A DNA stretch of 64,000 bases. Source: Bacillus sp. ISL-37. Lineage in GTDB: Bacteria > Bacillota > Bacilli > Bacillales > Cytobacillaceae. The stretch covers positions 34,424-98,423 of the forward strand of contig NZ_JAGGQL010000029.1 in assembly GCF_018613315.1 (NCBI RefSeq), written 5' to 3'. The translations under genes and the position numbers were made by a program. Shown piece by piece: positions 7,237 to 15,118 of this stretch (positions are counted from its first letter, which is position 1; the number at the start of each line of letters is the position of its first letter). The notes beneath the pieces were generated by a model. That model saw only the letters and a program-made list of their open reading frames with translations, did not search any database and was not told where the DNA came from.

Positions 7237-7347
7237 ATGGAACTTCATACCGACCTGCAAAATGGGTATATATTAGGTTAAAATCGGCTTTAGGATTTTA
7301 ACAACAATCTTTACGAAAACAGGCAAAGTAAAAAGAGGTGGCTTAAT

Positions 7348-7464
7348 TTGTTGATACAGAATGTATTGTCAGCACCTGTGTTTCTCGTTCTGCTCTTCCT
7401 GACTTATATCGCGATGTGGTTGTATATCAGCAGGCATGATGTCAGGCGGGAGAACAAAGAATAA
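7348..7464 (+). CDS. small single-pass membrane peptide (38 aa)
   Basis: A TTG start at 7348 (or the next codon, also TTG, at 7351) follows AAAGAGGTGGC. The product is one hydrophobic helix, APVFLVLLFLTYIAMWLYI, followed by a charged cytoplasmic-type tail (RHDVRRENKE). No homolog is recognised. The strong ribosome binding site, clean hydrophobic-then-basic pattern and position in otherwise empty DNA support it as real. Function unknown. Confidence 0.5.
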   Translation: MLIQNVLSAPVFLVLLFLTYIAMWLYISRHDVRRENKE

Positions 7465-7570
7465 ACAGGTGGAATAAAGGAATATATTGAGCTTTTCAGG
7501 AAAAAGAAGCCCTGATTCAGGAATAAAACCAAATCAGGAATAGCGTGTCTGGTAATCCTGATAAAAAGAC

Positions 7571-7606
7571 AAAAAACACGGCGGAACAGGTTCCACCGTG
7601 TTTTTT
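7571..7606 (-). terminator. terminator of the MarR-MFS operon
   Basis: ACACGG and CCGTGT arms with an inner GGAAC/GTTCC stem; read leftwards it is followed by TTTTTT. It overlaps the stop codon of the MFS gene. Confidence 0.85.
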
Positions 7607-8810
7607 AAGTTCGAACTTGTTGAGAAGCTTCCATGTAATGTTCTTTTGGCTTCTTTTTTACAACAAAAATCAAGGTGTAAGCAAGCAGCAGCCCGATAAG
7701 GAATATGATCGAGAATCCGTATATGAAGTGGTAGCTGGTATAGGAAGCCAGCAGGCCGAGTCCGGCAGATCCGAGAGCCATTCCTAAGTCCATCGACGAG
7801 AAGTACATCGCATTCGCGGTACCTTGTTTCTCCTTTGATACTGCGCTCACAGCAAGGGCTTGTAGAGTAGGCGCTACTGTTCCATATGCTATTCCGTAAA
7901 AAACAGCAGCAATTAATAGAGTCAATGTGTTTTGAGTGAGGGCTAATAGCGTCAGTCCAATGATTCCTGAGATGACTGCAGGATAGATGATCAATCTATG
8001 CCCGTATTTATCGTACATCCTTCCTGAGACAGGCCGAATCATGACCATGACAATTGTTAGGACAAGGAAGAACAATGAGATTGTTGCCCCAAGGTTCGCT
8101 TCTTTTCCTAATTCACGGAGGAAACTCACAACTCCGCCGAGCGTGATGGAGAAGAATACGGTAAGAATTGCTGGTGTAAAGGCATGTCGGTCAAATGCAT
8201 GCTCCCTGAAATTGACTTTTGGGACAGCTGCATTAGCTGGTTTTTGCGGACTTTTTACAAGGATATTCAGGAGCAAAGTAAGCAGAGTCAATCCAACTGA
8301 AAGAAGGATTAACATGTTGAAAGCAAAGTATTGCAGCATTGCCAGCGCAAGCATCGGACCAAGACTTGTCCCCACACTTGTTGCCATTCCATAATAGCCA
8401 ATTCCCTCACCAAGACGATGGGCAGGGATAATATTCGTAGCCATCGTAGAGAAAATGGTTGTGATGATCCCGAAACCAACTCCATGAAAAACTCTAAGAA
8501 GAAGCAAAATTGGCACAGAATCCTGGCCGAACCTCAAGCCAACGGAAATCGCTATAAACACAAGAGATATGAGGCTTAGTTTCTTATTGTCCATCTTCTG
8601 CATTAAGCTAGCGACAAATGGACGGGTAGCGATGGCTGAAACCATGAATACTGTTGTCATCAAGCCGCCCTGGCCAGGATTGTTTTTAATGTCCGTAATA
8701 AAAGCGGGGAAGCCGGCAGTCAGCAGCTGCAGGCATAGGAAAAATAAAAAAGCCATTATAATAATGGCCGTAAACTGTGCTGTCCACAACTTGGATGTTT
8801 TGTTCATCAT
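7605..8810 (-). CDS. MFS transporter
   Basis: This 401-residue, twelve-helix major facilitator protein is probably a drug or metabolite exporter. The motif after helix 2 is weak (SLMQKMDNKKL), but LRVFHGVGFGIITTIFSTMA, LGEGIGYYGMATSVGTSLGP and a second-half RPVSGRMYDKYGHR (the D-x-x-G-x-R signature) are clear. It is the second gene of a marR-MFS operon, 12 nt after the regulator, so repression of an efflux pump by the MarR protein is the obvious model. It resembles the other MFS at 52158-53357, with shared LGEG(I/M)GY and GMFFSS/AMYFSS stretches. The substrate is unknown. Confidence 0.88.
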   Translation of the reverse strand: MMNKTSKLWTAQFTAIIIMAFLFFLCLQLLTAGFPAFITDIKNNPGQGGLMTTVFMVSAIATRPFVASLMQKMDNKKLSLISLVFIAISVGLRFGQDSVPILLLLRVFHGVGFGIITTIFSTMATNIIPAHRLGEGIGYYGMATSVGTSLGPMLALAMLQYFAFNMLILLSVGLTLLTLLLNILVKSPQKPANAAVPKVNFREHAFDRHAFTPAILTVFFSITLGGVVSFLRELGKEANLGATISLFFLVLTIVMVMIRPVSGRMYDKYGHRLIIYPAVISGIIGLTLLALTQNTLTLLIAAVFYGIAYGTVAPTLQALAVSAVSKEKQGTANAMYFSSMDLGMALGSAGLGLLASYTSYHFIYGFSIIFLIGLLLAYTLIFVVKKKPKEHYMEASQQVRT

Positions 8811-8822
8811 CTTGCCTTCTTT

Positions 8823-9269
8823 CTAATTGTTTTCCTCCAAAAGTATTTCGATATTGTCTTCCATTGTAAGTAACACATCTCTGAACATTGCGAGCCTTTC
8901 CTCATCAATTCCATGTGTGATCTTCATAAAGATTTCCTCAAGGTAAGGGGTCACTTCTTCCACTAGCTTTGTGCCTTTCGGAGTAATTTTCACCAAAAAG
9001 GAACGGCGGTCCAGAGGATTGGCGAGCCTTTCTACATTCTCTTGTTTTACAAGAAGGTCGAGAATTTTCGTCAGTGTTGCCTGGTCCTTATCTGAGCGTA
9101 TCGATAGTTCTTTTTGTGAAACCTCATCAAATTCATTCAAAGTGCGCAGGACACTCCACTGTTCAGTCGTAATACGGTAAGGCTTTAAGTAATAGTTAAT
9201 GATTCGTGTAAGCTTCTTGCTCAACCGAACAGATGCAGAACCGATTGCTTTATCCATAGACATATCCAT
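8823..9269 (-). CDS. MarR family transcriptional regulator
   Basis: This 148-residue winged-helix repressor has the usual MarR layout: dimerisation helices at both ends, a recognition region QKELSIRSDKDQATLTKILD (about residues 65-85) and the wing NPLDRRSFLVKITPKG with the characteristic D-R-R. The ATG follows AGGAGGACGTACTC. It directly precedes an MFS exporter. A perfect palindrome, TTTGTATACAAA, about 65 bp upstream is a plausible operator. Ligand unknown. Confidence 0.92.
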   Translation of the reverse strand: MDMSMDKAIGSASVRLSKKLTRIINYYLKPYRITTEQWSVLRTLNEFDEVSQKELSIRSDKDQATLTKILDLLVKQENVERLANPLDRRSFLVKITPKGTKLVEEVTPYLEEIFMKITHGIDEERLAMFRDVLLTMEDNIEILLEENN

Positions 9270-9333
9270 GAGTACGTCCTCCTAATTAACCTTATTAAGA
9301 TTCTATCACGAAAATTATTTTGTGTATATATAA

Positions 9334-9345
9334 TTTGTATACAAA
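9334..9345. promoter_or_regulatory. putative MarR operator
   Basis: TTTGTATACAAA is a perfect 12-bp palindrome with the TTG...CAA arms common in MarR sites. It lies in the intergenic DNA upstream of marR, in an AT-rich promoter-like context. It is assigned by position and symmetry only. Confidence 0.4.
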
Positions 9346-9354
9346 CTACTTTCA

Positions 9355-9385
9355 CCCAAAAAGAATACCTGTATTAAACCAGGTA
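9355..9385 (-). terminator. probable terminator of the RQC-minor-1 gene
   Basis: TACCTG (9366-9371) and CAGGTA (9380-9385) form a short stem. Read leftwards it is followed by TTCTTTTTG. It lies 4 nt beyond the stop at 9389. Confidence 0.5.
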
Positions 9386-9388
9386 CCA

Positions 9389-10159
9389 TTAATCAATAAC
9401 TCGTACTACGTCATTGCCGCAGTTTTTGCATTTTCCTTCGAGCACAACACTGTCGCGGAACCCCTTGATGACATATTTCTCGATTTGCACGGTGTCCATG
9501 CAATGTCCGCAAAAAACGTTCCGGACGAGCAGCTGACGAACATCAGAAGGAATCATAAGCCATTTTTTATTTGCCTCAAAAGGGCTCGATTCATCCGTGT
9601 TCTGCGGTTTGCGTGAATTTCCTTTATCCAGTTTCTGTAGGACTTCGCGTATCCTTTCTGGAATAGGTTTGAAATTCTCAAGCTCCAGCCATTCAATCAG
9701 GATGTCGATCAGTTCCTTGCTGTCTCTCTCTTCAATGAAATCGAGTAAATCCATCTTTAATTCCGGATGCTGAGCAAGGATGAAATCCACATACTCATAT
9801 CTCCCAAACTCAGCAGCCAGAGCGAACTCGGTGTAGATACTCTCTGCCAGTTCATCTTTAACAAAGTCCCAGCCTTTGTCTGTATACATAAGCAGGGAGA
9901 GCTTCTCGTCTGTTGTGAGGTAGCCATTAGCTAACACCCATTCAACCTTCTCCATGACTTCCTTTTGTTTCACGTCTGAAAATGCGCCGTACATAGGGGA
10001 ATGATGGAGGTCAGCTGTATAAATCCTCTTATCTTTTGAGCCTGAAAGAATCTTACCAAGCAAGCCTTTCCCGCCATACATAATGATCTCATTAGCAGCG
10101 AGCAAAATTGTGGTAAGCTCTTCTTCGCTTAATGGGTTCCTCGTATTATTTTTGTTCAT
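9389..10159 (-). CDS. RQC-minor-1-like DNA-binding protein
   Basis: The 256-residue protein has an N-terminal region (residues 10-100) with IYTADLHHSPMYGAF and a winged-helix-like LTTDEKLSLLMYTDKGWDFV stretch, as in the RQC-minor-1 group. The middle is acidic and helical. It ends in a four-cysteine zinc-ribbon-like motif, CGHC...CKNC. RQC domains recognise DNA ends or structured DNA in RecQ helicases; here there is no helicase, so a DNA-binding role is inference. It is transcribed alone, divergent from the HTH-MFS pair at 10319. Confidence 0.65.
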   Translation of the reverse strand: MNKNNTRNPLSEEELTTILLAANEIIMYGGKGLLGKILSGSKDKRIYTADLHHSPMYGAFSDVKQKEVMEKVEWVLANGYLTTDEKLSLLMYTDKGWDFVKDELAESIYTEFALAAEFGRYEYVDFILAQHPELKMDLLDFIEERDSKELIDILIEWLELENFKPIPERIREVLQKLDKGNSRKPQNTDESSPFEANKKWLMIPSDVRQLLVRNVFCGHCMDTVQIEKYVIKGFRDSVVLEGKCKNCGNDVVRVID

Positions 10160-10255
10160 TTAAAAAACTCCAATCAGTGACCGTTATGTGATTATTACAC
10201 CATACTTCATTATTCCATGCTAGTCTCATTAATATTATTCTAAAAATTTATTGCA

Positions 10256-10271
10256 TTCTAAAAAGTTAGAA
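10256..10271. promoter_or_regulatory. inverted repeat, possible operator of the HTH regulator
   Basis: TTCTAA-AAAG-TTAGAA is a perfect 6-bp inverted repeat about 48 bp upstream of the regulator start. A further TTCTAAAAA half-like site occurs just upstream. Autoregulation is inferred from position. Confidence 0.4.
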
Positions 10272-10318
10272 CGTAAAATAAAAATAGAACATATGAATAT
10301 ATTGGAAGGTGAATTGAG

Positions 10319-10795
10319 TTGGAATATACAAAGAAAACAATGGAAGTGAATCTTGAGCAGCAAAAGTTGATTTCTAGTCCTTTACGAGTAAAAATCATTT
10401 ATTTGCTTGCGATGAAGGCAATGACGGCAAAGCAGGTTGCGGATGAACTCGGGAAGTCAGCTGGCAGCATTCATTATCACATTCAGCAGCTGTACAATGG
10501 AGGGATTCTTGAGCTTGAGGAAACGAAAGAAAACAAGGGTATCATCGAGAAATACTATCGTTCGAAGGCCACTCATTTTAACTTGAAGAATGAGGGAGTG
10601 GTTCCGAATTCAGAATCAGTGATTAGTCAGGGAACATACGTATCTTTGACTGAGGAAGACAAAAAGGAACTGCAGGCTGATATTGATTTTTTATTCTTGA
10701 AATATGTTAAAAAATCTGCAGAGAAAAGTGAAAAGGATAAAATTTCATATGAAATTAATTTTTCCTTGAAGAAGGAGAAAGAGGAGGAGAGTTAA
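10319..10795 (+). CDS. winged-helix (ArsR-like) transcriptional regulator
   Basis: This 158-residue protein has an N-terminal winged helix-turn-helix. SSPLRVKIIYLLAMKAMTAK leads into QVADELGKSAGSIHYHIQQL, the recognition helix of ArsR-like regulators, followed by a wing and a charged C-terminal tail rich in K and E. The start is TTG at 10319 after GGAAGGTGA; the first ATG, seven codons in, has no ribosome binding site. The stop is immediately followed by the TTG of the MFS gene, so the two are translationally linked and the regulator probably controls the transporter. The effector is unknown. Confidence 0.85.
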   Translation: MEYTKKTMEVNLEQQKLISSPLRVKIIYLLAMKAMTAKQVADELGKSAGSIHYHIQQLYNGGILELEETKENKGIIEKYYRSKATHFNLKNEGVVPNSESVISQGTYVSLTEEDKKELQADIDFLFLKYVKKSAEKSEKDKISYEINFSLKKEKEEES

Positions 10796-12064
10796 TTGGA
10801 ACGCGCAGTTAAAAAAAATCTGATTCTGTTTCTCGTCGGTAAGGTGACTGCGGTCCTCGGTTCATCGATTTACGCTTTCGCCATCGGGCTGTATATCCTT
10901 GCAGAAACAGGATCAAGCTTGAATTTTGCCTTCACACTGGTGCTTAGCATGCTGCCGCGAATTCTGCTTGCTCCGGTTGCTGGTACTTTGAGTGACCGCC
11001 TTGACCGTAAAAAAATCATCATCTCCTCCAATTTTGCCAGTGCCATTTGGCTGGGAGTGATTTTAGCAGCTTTTACGTTTTTCTCGCAGGAAATTTGGAT
11101 TTTGTATGTTGCGACAACAGGATTGAGCATCATTAGTACCTTCTATTCAATAGCCGTTACCTCTTCGATCTACAATATGGTGGGTCCGGACCACCTTCAA
11201 AGAGCGATGTCCCTGAACCAGGCAGCGATTTCCCTTTCAGCTATTTTAGGCCCGGTGCTTGGCGGAGTCTTCTTTGGCATCATTCAAATACACCTCTTCA
11301 TGGCATTGAACATACTAACTTATCTCATCTCAGCATTTGCGAGCATCCTCATAGAATACAATCTTTTTTCAAAGAAAGCAGAAAACAAAAAATCAACTAG
11401 CCTGTCCGAGGACCTGAAACAAGGAGTTTCCTATATTAAAGCTCAGCCATTTCTCCTCCACCTGGTGATCCTCAGTGTCTGGCTGAATTTTTGGTTTGCG
11501 GTATTTCCCGTAGCCATGCCTTATTTAGTTTTAACAGTCAGGGAAATGTCCCCGGTCCAGCTTGGAATCATTGAAGGGGCATTCTCTATCGGGATGCTGG
11601 TCATGGCGCTCATCCTGTCAGCGAGGAAGGAAATCAGAAGGAAGGAGTTATCAATCACTGGAGGCATGGTTTTGCTATCCGTCGTGTTGATGTTGATCGG
11701 GCTCCCCGCAGTCCCCGTATTCATGGGACTGTCAAACGTAGTTATCTTCGGCTTTTTGATGAGCATGGTCCTGATTCTGTCAGCATCCATCATGTTTATC
11801 AATACACCAGTGAGTGTCCTTTTACAAAAAAATACACCTGGTGAATATCGGGGAAGGGTCATGTCTCTCCTTGAAACAGGGGCAAGTGCGATGACACCAT
11901 TAGGATTTGTCCTGTTTGGTTTCCTGCTTGAAAAATTGCCCGTGTGGCTGCTGCTGGCAGTGTGTGGATTCAGCCTGTTCGCTATGGTTTTCTACCTTTA
12001 CCGTGGAAAATTGTTCCTTAAGCTGCTGAGGGAGGAAGACCAGCCCAGAGCGGCATCAATCTAA
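10796..12064 (+). CDS. MFS transporter (MFS_3 / EntS-like)
   Basis: The 422-residue protein has twelve predicted helices of the MFS_3 type, with the loop motif GTLSDRLDRKKIII after helix 2, NQAAISLSAILGPVLGG in helix 5 and EYRGRVMSL in the central second-half loop. Relatives export siderophores or drugs. The start is TTG at 10796, directly after the TAA of the HTH gene, with GAGGAGGAGAG as the ribosome binding site inside that gene. Regulator and pump thus form a two-gene operon that ends at a terminator shared with rluF. Confidence 0.88.
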   Translation: MERAVKKNLILFLVGKVTAVLGSSIYAFAIGLYILAETGSSLNFAFTLVLSMLPRILLAPVAGTLSDRLDRKKIIISSNFASAIWLGVILAAFTFFSQEIWILYVATTGLSIISTFYSIAVTSSIYNMVGPDHLQRAMSLNQAAISLSAILGPVLGGVFFGIIQIHLFMALNILTYLISAFASILIEYNLFSKKAENKKSTSLSEDLKQGVSYIKAQPFLLHLVILSVWLNFWFAVFPVAMPYLVLTVREMSPVQLGIIEGAFSIGMLVMALILSARKEIRRKELSITGGMVLLSVVLMLIGLPAVPVFMGLSNVVIFGFLMSMVLILSASIMFINTPVSVLLQKNTPGEYRGRVMSLLETGASAMTPLGFVLFGFLLEKLPVWLLLAVCGFSLFAMVFYLYRGKLFLKLLREEDQPRAASI

Positions 12065-12069
12065 AACAA

Positions 12070-12098
12070 AAAGGATGAGCAGGGTCGCTCATCCTTTT
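12070..12098. terminator. bidirectional terminator between MFS and rluF
   Basis: AAAGGATGAGC and GCTCATCCTTT arms around AGGGTC, with T on the plus side and A-rich DNA on the other. It overlaps the rluF stop. Confidence 0.88.
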
Positions 12099-12804
12099 AC
12101 CATTCCTTAGGCTCGTAATTCAAGTCGCTGAAAAGCTGCCTTTTTTCTTTCTTTGTCAGGTCACGCCATTGACCAATTGGCAGGTTTCCAAGGTGGATGT
12201 TCATGATTCTGATGCGCTGCAGCCTGACGACCTGGTATCCAAGAGTTTCACACATCCGGCGGATTTGCCTGTTCAATCCTTGTGTAAGGATAATATTGAA
12301 CTCGTATTTTGATAATTGGACGACCTTTGCTGGAAGCGTTTTTGTGCCAAGAATCCTTACGCCTTCTGACATCGCCTTAATGAATTCTGGAGTAATCGGC
12401 TTGTCCACGGAAACGATGTATTCCTTTTCATGCTTGTTTTCGGCGCGGAGGATTTCATTGACGATATCTCCGTCATTTGTTAGCAGGATCAAGCCTTCGG
12501 AATCCTTATCAAGTCGTCCGATGTTGAAAATCCGCAGTGGGTGATTGACAAGGTCGATGATGTTGCCCTTCACATGCCTTTCCGTTGTGCTTGTAATCCC
12601 TACAGGTTTATTCAAAGCAATATATACATAGTTTTGTGCCATCCGGATTTCTTCGCCATTCAGGCGAACGACATCTCCAGGCTCAACCTGGCTGCCGATT
12701 TTCGCAACCTTTCCATTGATCGACACGCGCCCTTCCTCAATGAGCCGGTCCGCGCCGCGCCTTGACGTTTTACCAGTTTCGCTGATGAATTTATTGATAC
12801 GCAG
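12097..12804 (-). CDS. rluF: 23S rRNA pseudouridine synthase RluF-like
   Basis: This enzyme converts a uridine of 23S rRNA to pseudouridine; E. coli RluF acts on U2604. An N-terminal S4 RNA-binding domain ([20 protein letters not shown], then [10 protein letters not shown]) is followed by the synthase domain. The catalytic Asp lies in [18 protein letters not shown], and [18 protein letters not shown] follows near the C-terminus. The S4 domain extends past the first conventional start (GTG, 12726). No ATG, GTG or TTG exists further upstream in frame, so I place the start at CTG 12804, seven nt after AAGGATGGG, giving 235 aa. ATT at 12810 is the alternative. Confidence 0.85.
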   Translation of the reverse strand: MRINKFISETGKTSRRGADRLIEEGRVSINGKVAKIGSQVEPGDVVRLNGEEIRMAQNYVYIALNKPVGITSTTERHVKGNIIDLVNHPLRIFNIGRLDKDSEGLILLTNDGDIVNEILRAENKHEKEYIVSVDKPITPEFIKAMSEGVRILGTKTLPAKVVQLSKYEFNIILTQGLNRQIRRMCETLGYQVVRLQRIRIMNIHLGNLPIGQWRDLTKKEKRQLFSDLNYEPKEW

Positions 12805-12968
12805 GGTAATCCCATCCTTAAATATGAAGTATACAGTTAAGAATATTCCACTGCGGGTTTATTTTCAAGCTTTCCTGCTGTCTGCAATAATAAACTGCAG
12901 GCAGATAGACGATTTCTGTAAGAATTATATTATAATGTAAAAAAATGCTTGGGCATGGAGGAATTATA

Positions 12969-13403
12969 TTGGTAGACGTCCTGACAGAGATAGAAATTAA
13001 ATCCCCGGTTGAAAGGGTTTCAGAATATGCAGCGAATCCTGACAACGCTCCAGAATGGTATGTGAATATTGATAGTGCTGAATGGCTAACAGAGAAACCA
13101 TTGAATCTTGGTTCAAAGATTGCGTTTAAGGCAAAATTCCTCGGCCGGGAACTTGCTTATATTTATGAGATCGTTGAGTATGTTCCAGGAAGGAAAATGG
13201 TCATGCAAACCTCAGAAGGGCCATTTCCGATGAAGACGACATACACATGGAATACAGTTGACTCAAACACAACACGGATGACACTGACGAACCAGGGAGA
13301 GCCATCAGGGTTCTCAAAACTGGTATCACCTTTCATGGCTTCGATGATGAAAAAGGCAAATATGAAGGACCTAAGAAACCTGAAAGAAATTTTGGAAGGA
13401 TAA
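12969..13403 (+). CDS. SRPBCC family protein (polyketide cyclase/dehydrase-like)
   Basis: The 144-residue protein has the START/SRPBCC pattern: opening strand VDVLTEIEIKSPVERVSEYA, then PDNAPEWYVNI and a strand-rich middle, and a long C-terminal helix (FMASMMKKANMKDLRNLKEI). These helix-grip folds bind hydrophobic ligands. I use the TTG at 12969 because GGAGG lies 7 nt upstream; an upstream in-frame ATG (12951) has no such site. TATAAT at 12931-12936 may be its -10 box. It is monocistronic, with a strong terminator. Ligand unknown. Confidence 0.8.
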   Translation: MVDVLTEIEIKSPVERVSEYAANPDNAPEWYVNIDSAEWLTEKPLNLGSKIAFKAKFLGRELAYIYEIVEYVPGRKMVMQTSEGPFPMKTTYTWNTVDSNTTRMTLTNQGEPSGFSKLVSPFMASMMKKANMKDLRNLKEILEG

Positions 13404-13409
13404 AGGAAA

Positions 13410-13448
13410 AGCATCAAAGAAGAGAACAGCTTCTTTGATGCTTTTTTT
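13410..13448 (+). terminator. intrinsic terminator after the SRPBCC gene
   Basis: AGCATCAAAGAAG (13410-13422) pairs perfectly with CTTCTTTGATGCT (13430-13442), followed by TTTTTT. Confidence 0.92.
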
Positions 13449-13645
13449 ATTGTTAACGGGGAGTCTAAATATAACGGGTTCAAGTCTTAGTCTCTTGGAA
13501 AGCTTTTGATTTCCAAACAATAAAATGAACGAAAAGGGCTAACAAAGCAGTAGAAACCCTATTAAATATAATACAATGGATTAAACATCCCCTAAATGGT
13601 CTAAATAAGTAAGGAAAGAGTTGGTAACTTAAGGGGCTGGGAAGT

Positions 13646-14950
13646 TTGTTGAAAAAAATTGTTTTACGAATAAGGGAAAGTATGTGGCTGAGGCCGGTCA
13701 TTTATAGTGTTTTGGCCTTCTTGCTGGCTTTAGCCGTGATTTATATCGATCATAATGAGCTGGCACAGGGGATAGTCCCTTCGTTTTTGCTGACTAATGT
13801 TGAATTGGCACAGACAATTTTAGGTTCGATTTCCGGAGCGCTACTGACGATGACGACGATCACCTTTTCGACGATCATGGTCGTGCTGACTACATATTCA
13901 TCTCAATTTTCACCGAGAACGCTGAGTAACTTCGTCGAGGATCCTGTGACGATGCGGGTGCTCGGAATCTTCATGGGCGGATTCGTTTACTCGATCCTTT
14001 CGCTGCTGTTCATGAGTGAATCATGGTATGAAAGCCAGGTGATCTCAGCTACAGTTGGAGTCGCCATTGCGTTCATCTGCCTCGCGTTCTTCGGGTATTT
14101 TATCCATAATGTCGCAACCTCCGTACAGGTGAGCACGCTGATACGGGAAATCACTGAGGGAGCTTTAAAGGTCATTAGAAGACAGGAAGATACATTGGAA
14201 AGTGACTACACGAACGTAATAGACGACAGAAAAGATGCGGGGTTCACCTATGAATTTGTCCGGGATGTAAAATCCAGAGGGTTCGGTTATGTCCAGTTGA
14301 CAGATTATCAAGGACTATTGAGATACGCATCCCACCATGAACTTGGAGTAGAAGCCAACTTTTTGAATGGTGATTTTCTGACAGAGGACAGCATTGCCTT
14401 CAGAGTCCATCATAGCGGGGAAATCAACGATGATATTGATACCGTCCTGAATCAATATTTAAAGCTGGGGAAAGAGCGGTCATCAATCCAGGATCCTGAA
14501 TTTGCGCTTCAAAAGATTGTGGAGGTTGCCTTGAGGGCTATCTCTCCAGCGGTTAATGACCCGAATACTGCAAGAGTCTGTATTTCCTACCTAGGCATGG
14601 CCTTGTCCCATCTATGCCGTGTCCGTTCGAACGGACGGTATATAGCCTATTATGATGAGGCGATGCAGCCTAGGATCATCGGGAAGCAAAAGCGGACGAT
14701 GGATATCTTATATTTATCCTTTTATCAAATTGTCCATTATGGGAGTCAGGATGTTTCCATTCTTACAGCCCTCATTGACGCTTTTCTATTGATCGGAAAA
14801 ACAGCCGACGATTCCTTGAAGAAAAGCATTTGGGAGCTGTATATCTACAGCATGGAAAAGTTCGATTCAAACGAGTTGAAGGACCTTGACCACATCTATT
14901 TGAACGAGAAAAAGCGCGAATTATCAACTGTGCTAGGGATCGCACTTTGA
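13646..14950 (+). CDS. DUF2254 family membrane protein
   Basis: This 434-residue protein has about four N-terminal membrane segments (residues 17-35, 52-85, 103-125 and 132-155) and a large soluble C-terminal part. Typical DUF2254 stretches are visible: TMTTITFSTIMVVLTTYSSQ, QFSPRTLSNFVEDP and ALRAISPAVNDPNTA. The start is one of two adjacent TTG codons (13646 or 13649) after AAGGGGCTGGGAAG. The molecular function of the family is not established. No operon partner. Confidence 0.85.
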   Translation: MLKKIVLRIRESMWLRPVIYSVLAFLLALAVIYIDHNELAQGIVPSFLLTNVELAQTILGSISGALLTMTTITFSTIMVVLTTYSSQFSPRTLSNFVEDPVTMRVLGIFMGGFVYSILSLLFMSESWYESQVISATVGVAIAFICLAFFGYFIHNVATSVQVSTLIREITEGALKVIRRQEDTLESDYTNVIDDRKDAGFTYEFVRDVKSRGFGYVQLTDYQGLLRYASHHELGVEANFLNGDFLTEDSIAFRVHHSGEINDDIDTVLNQYLKLGKERSSIQDPEFALQKIVEVALRAISPAVNDPNTARVCISYLGMALSHLCRVRSNGRYIAYYDEAMQPRIIGKQKRTMDILYLSFYQIVHYGSQDVSILTALIDAFLLIGKTADDSLKKSIWELYIYSMEKFDSNELKDLDHIYLNEKKRELSTVLGIAL

Positions 14951-15118
14951 TGTGTCCCCATGTTTGCCAGGTTAAAAAATGACAAAATTCATCAGTTTTA
15001 TGGGCCATATGGAATAATTCCATTGTGCGGAACCTAGTATGTTTGTTATGTTAATAAAGGAATATTTAGTATTTTTTTCAAGACAATCATGCACTGTGGC
15101 ACAGGGGGAAATGTTTGA

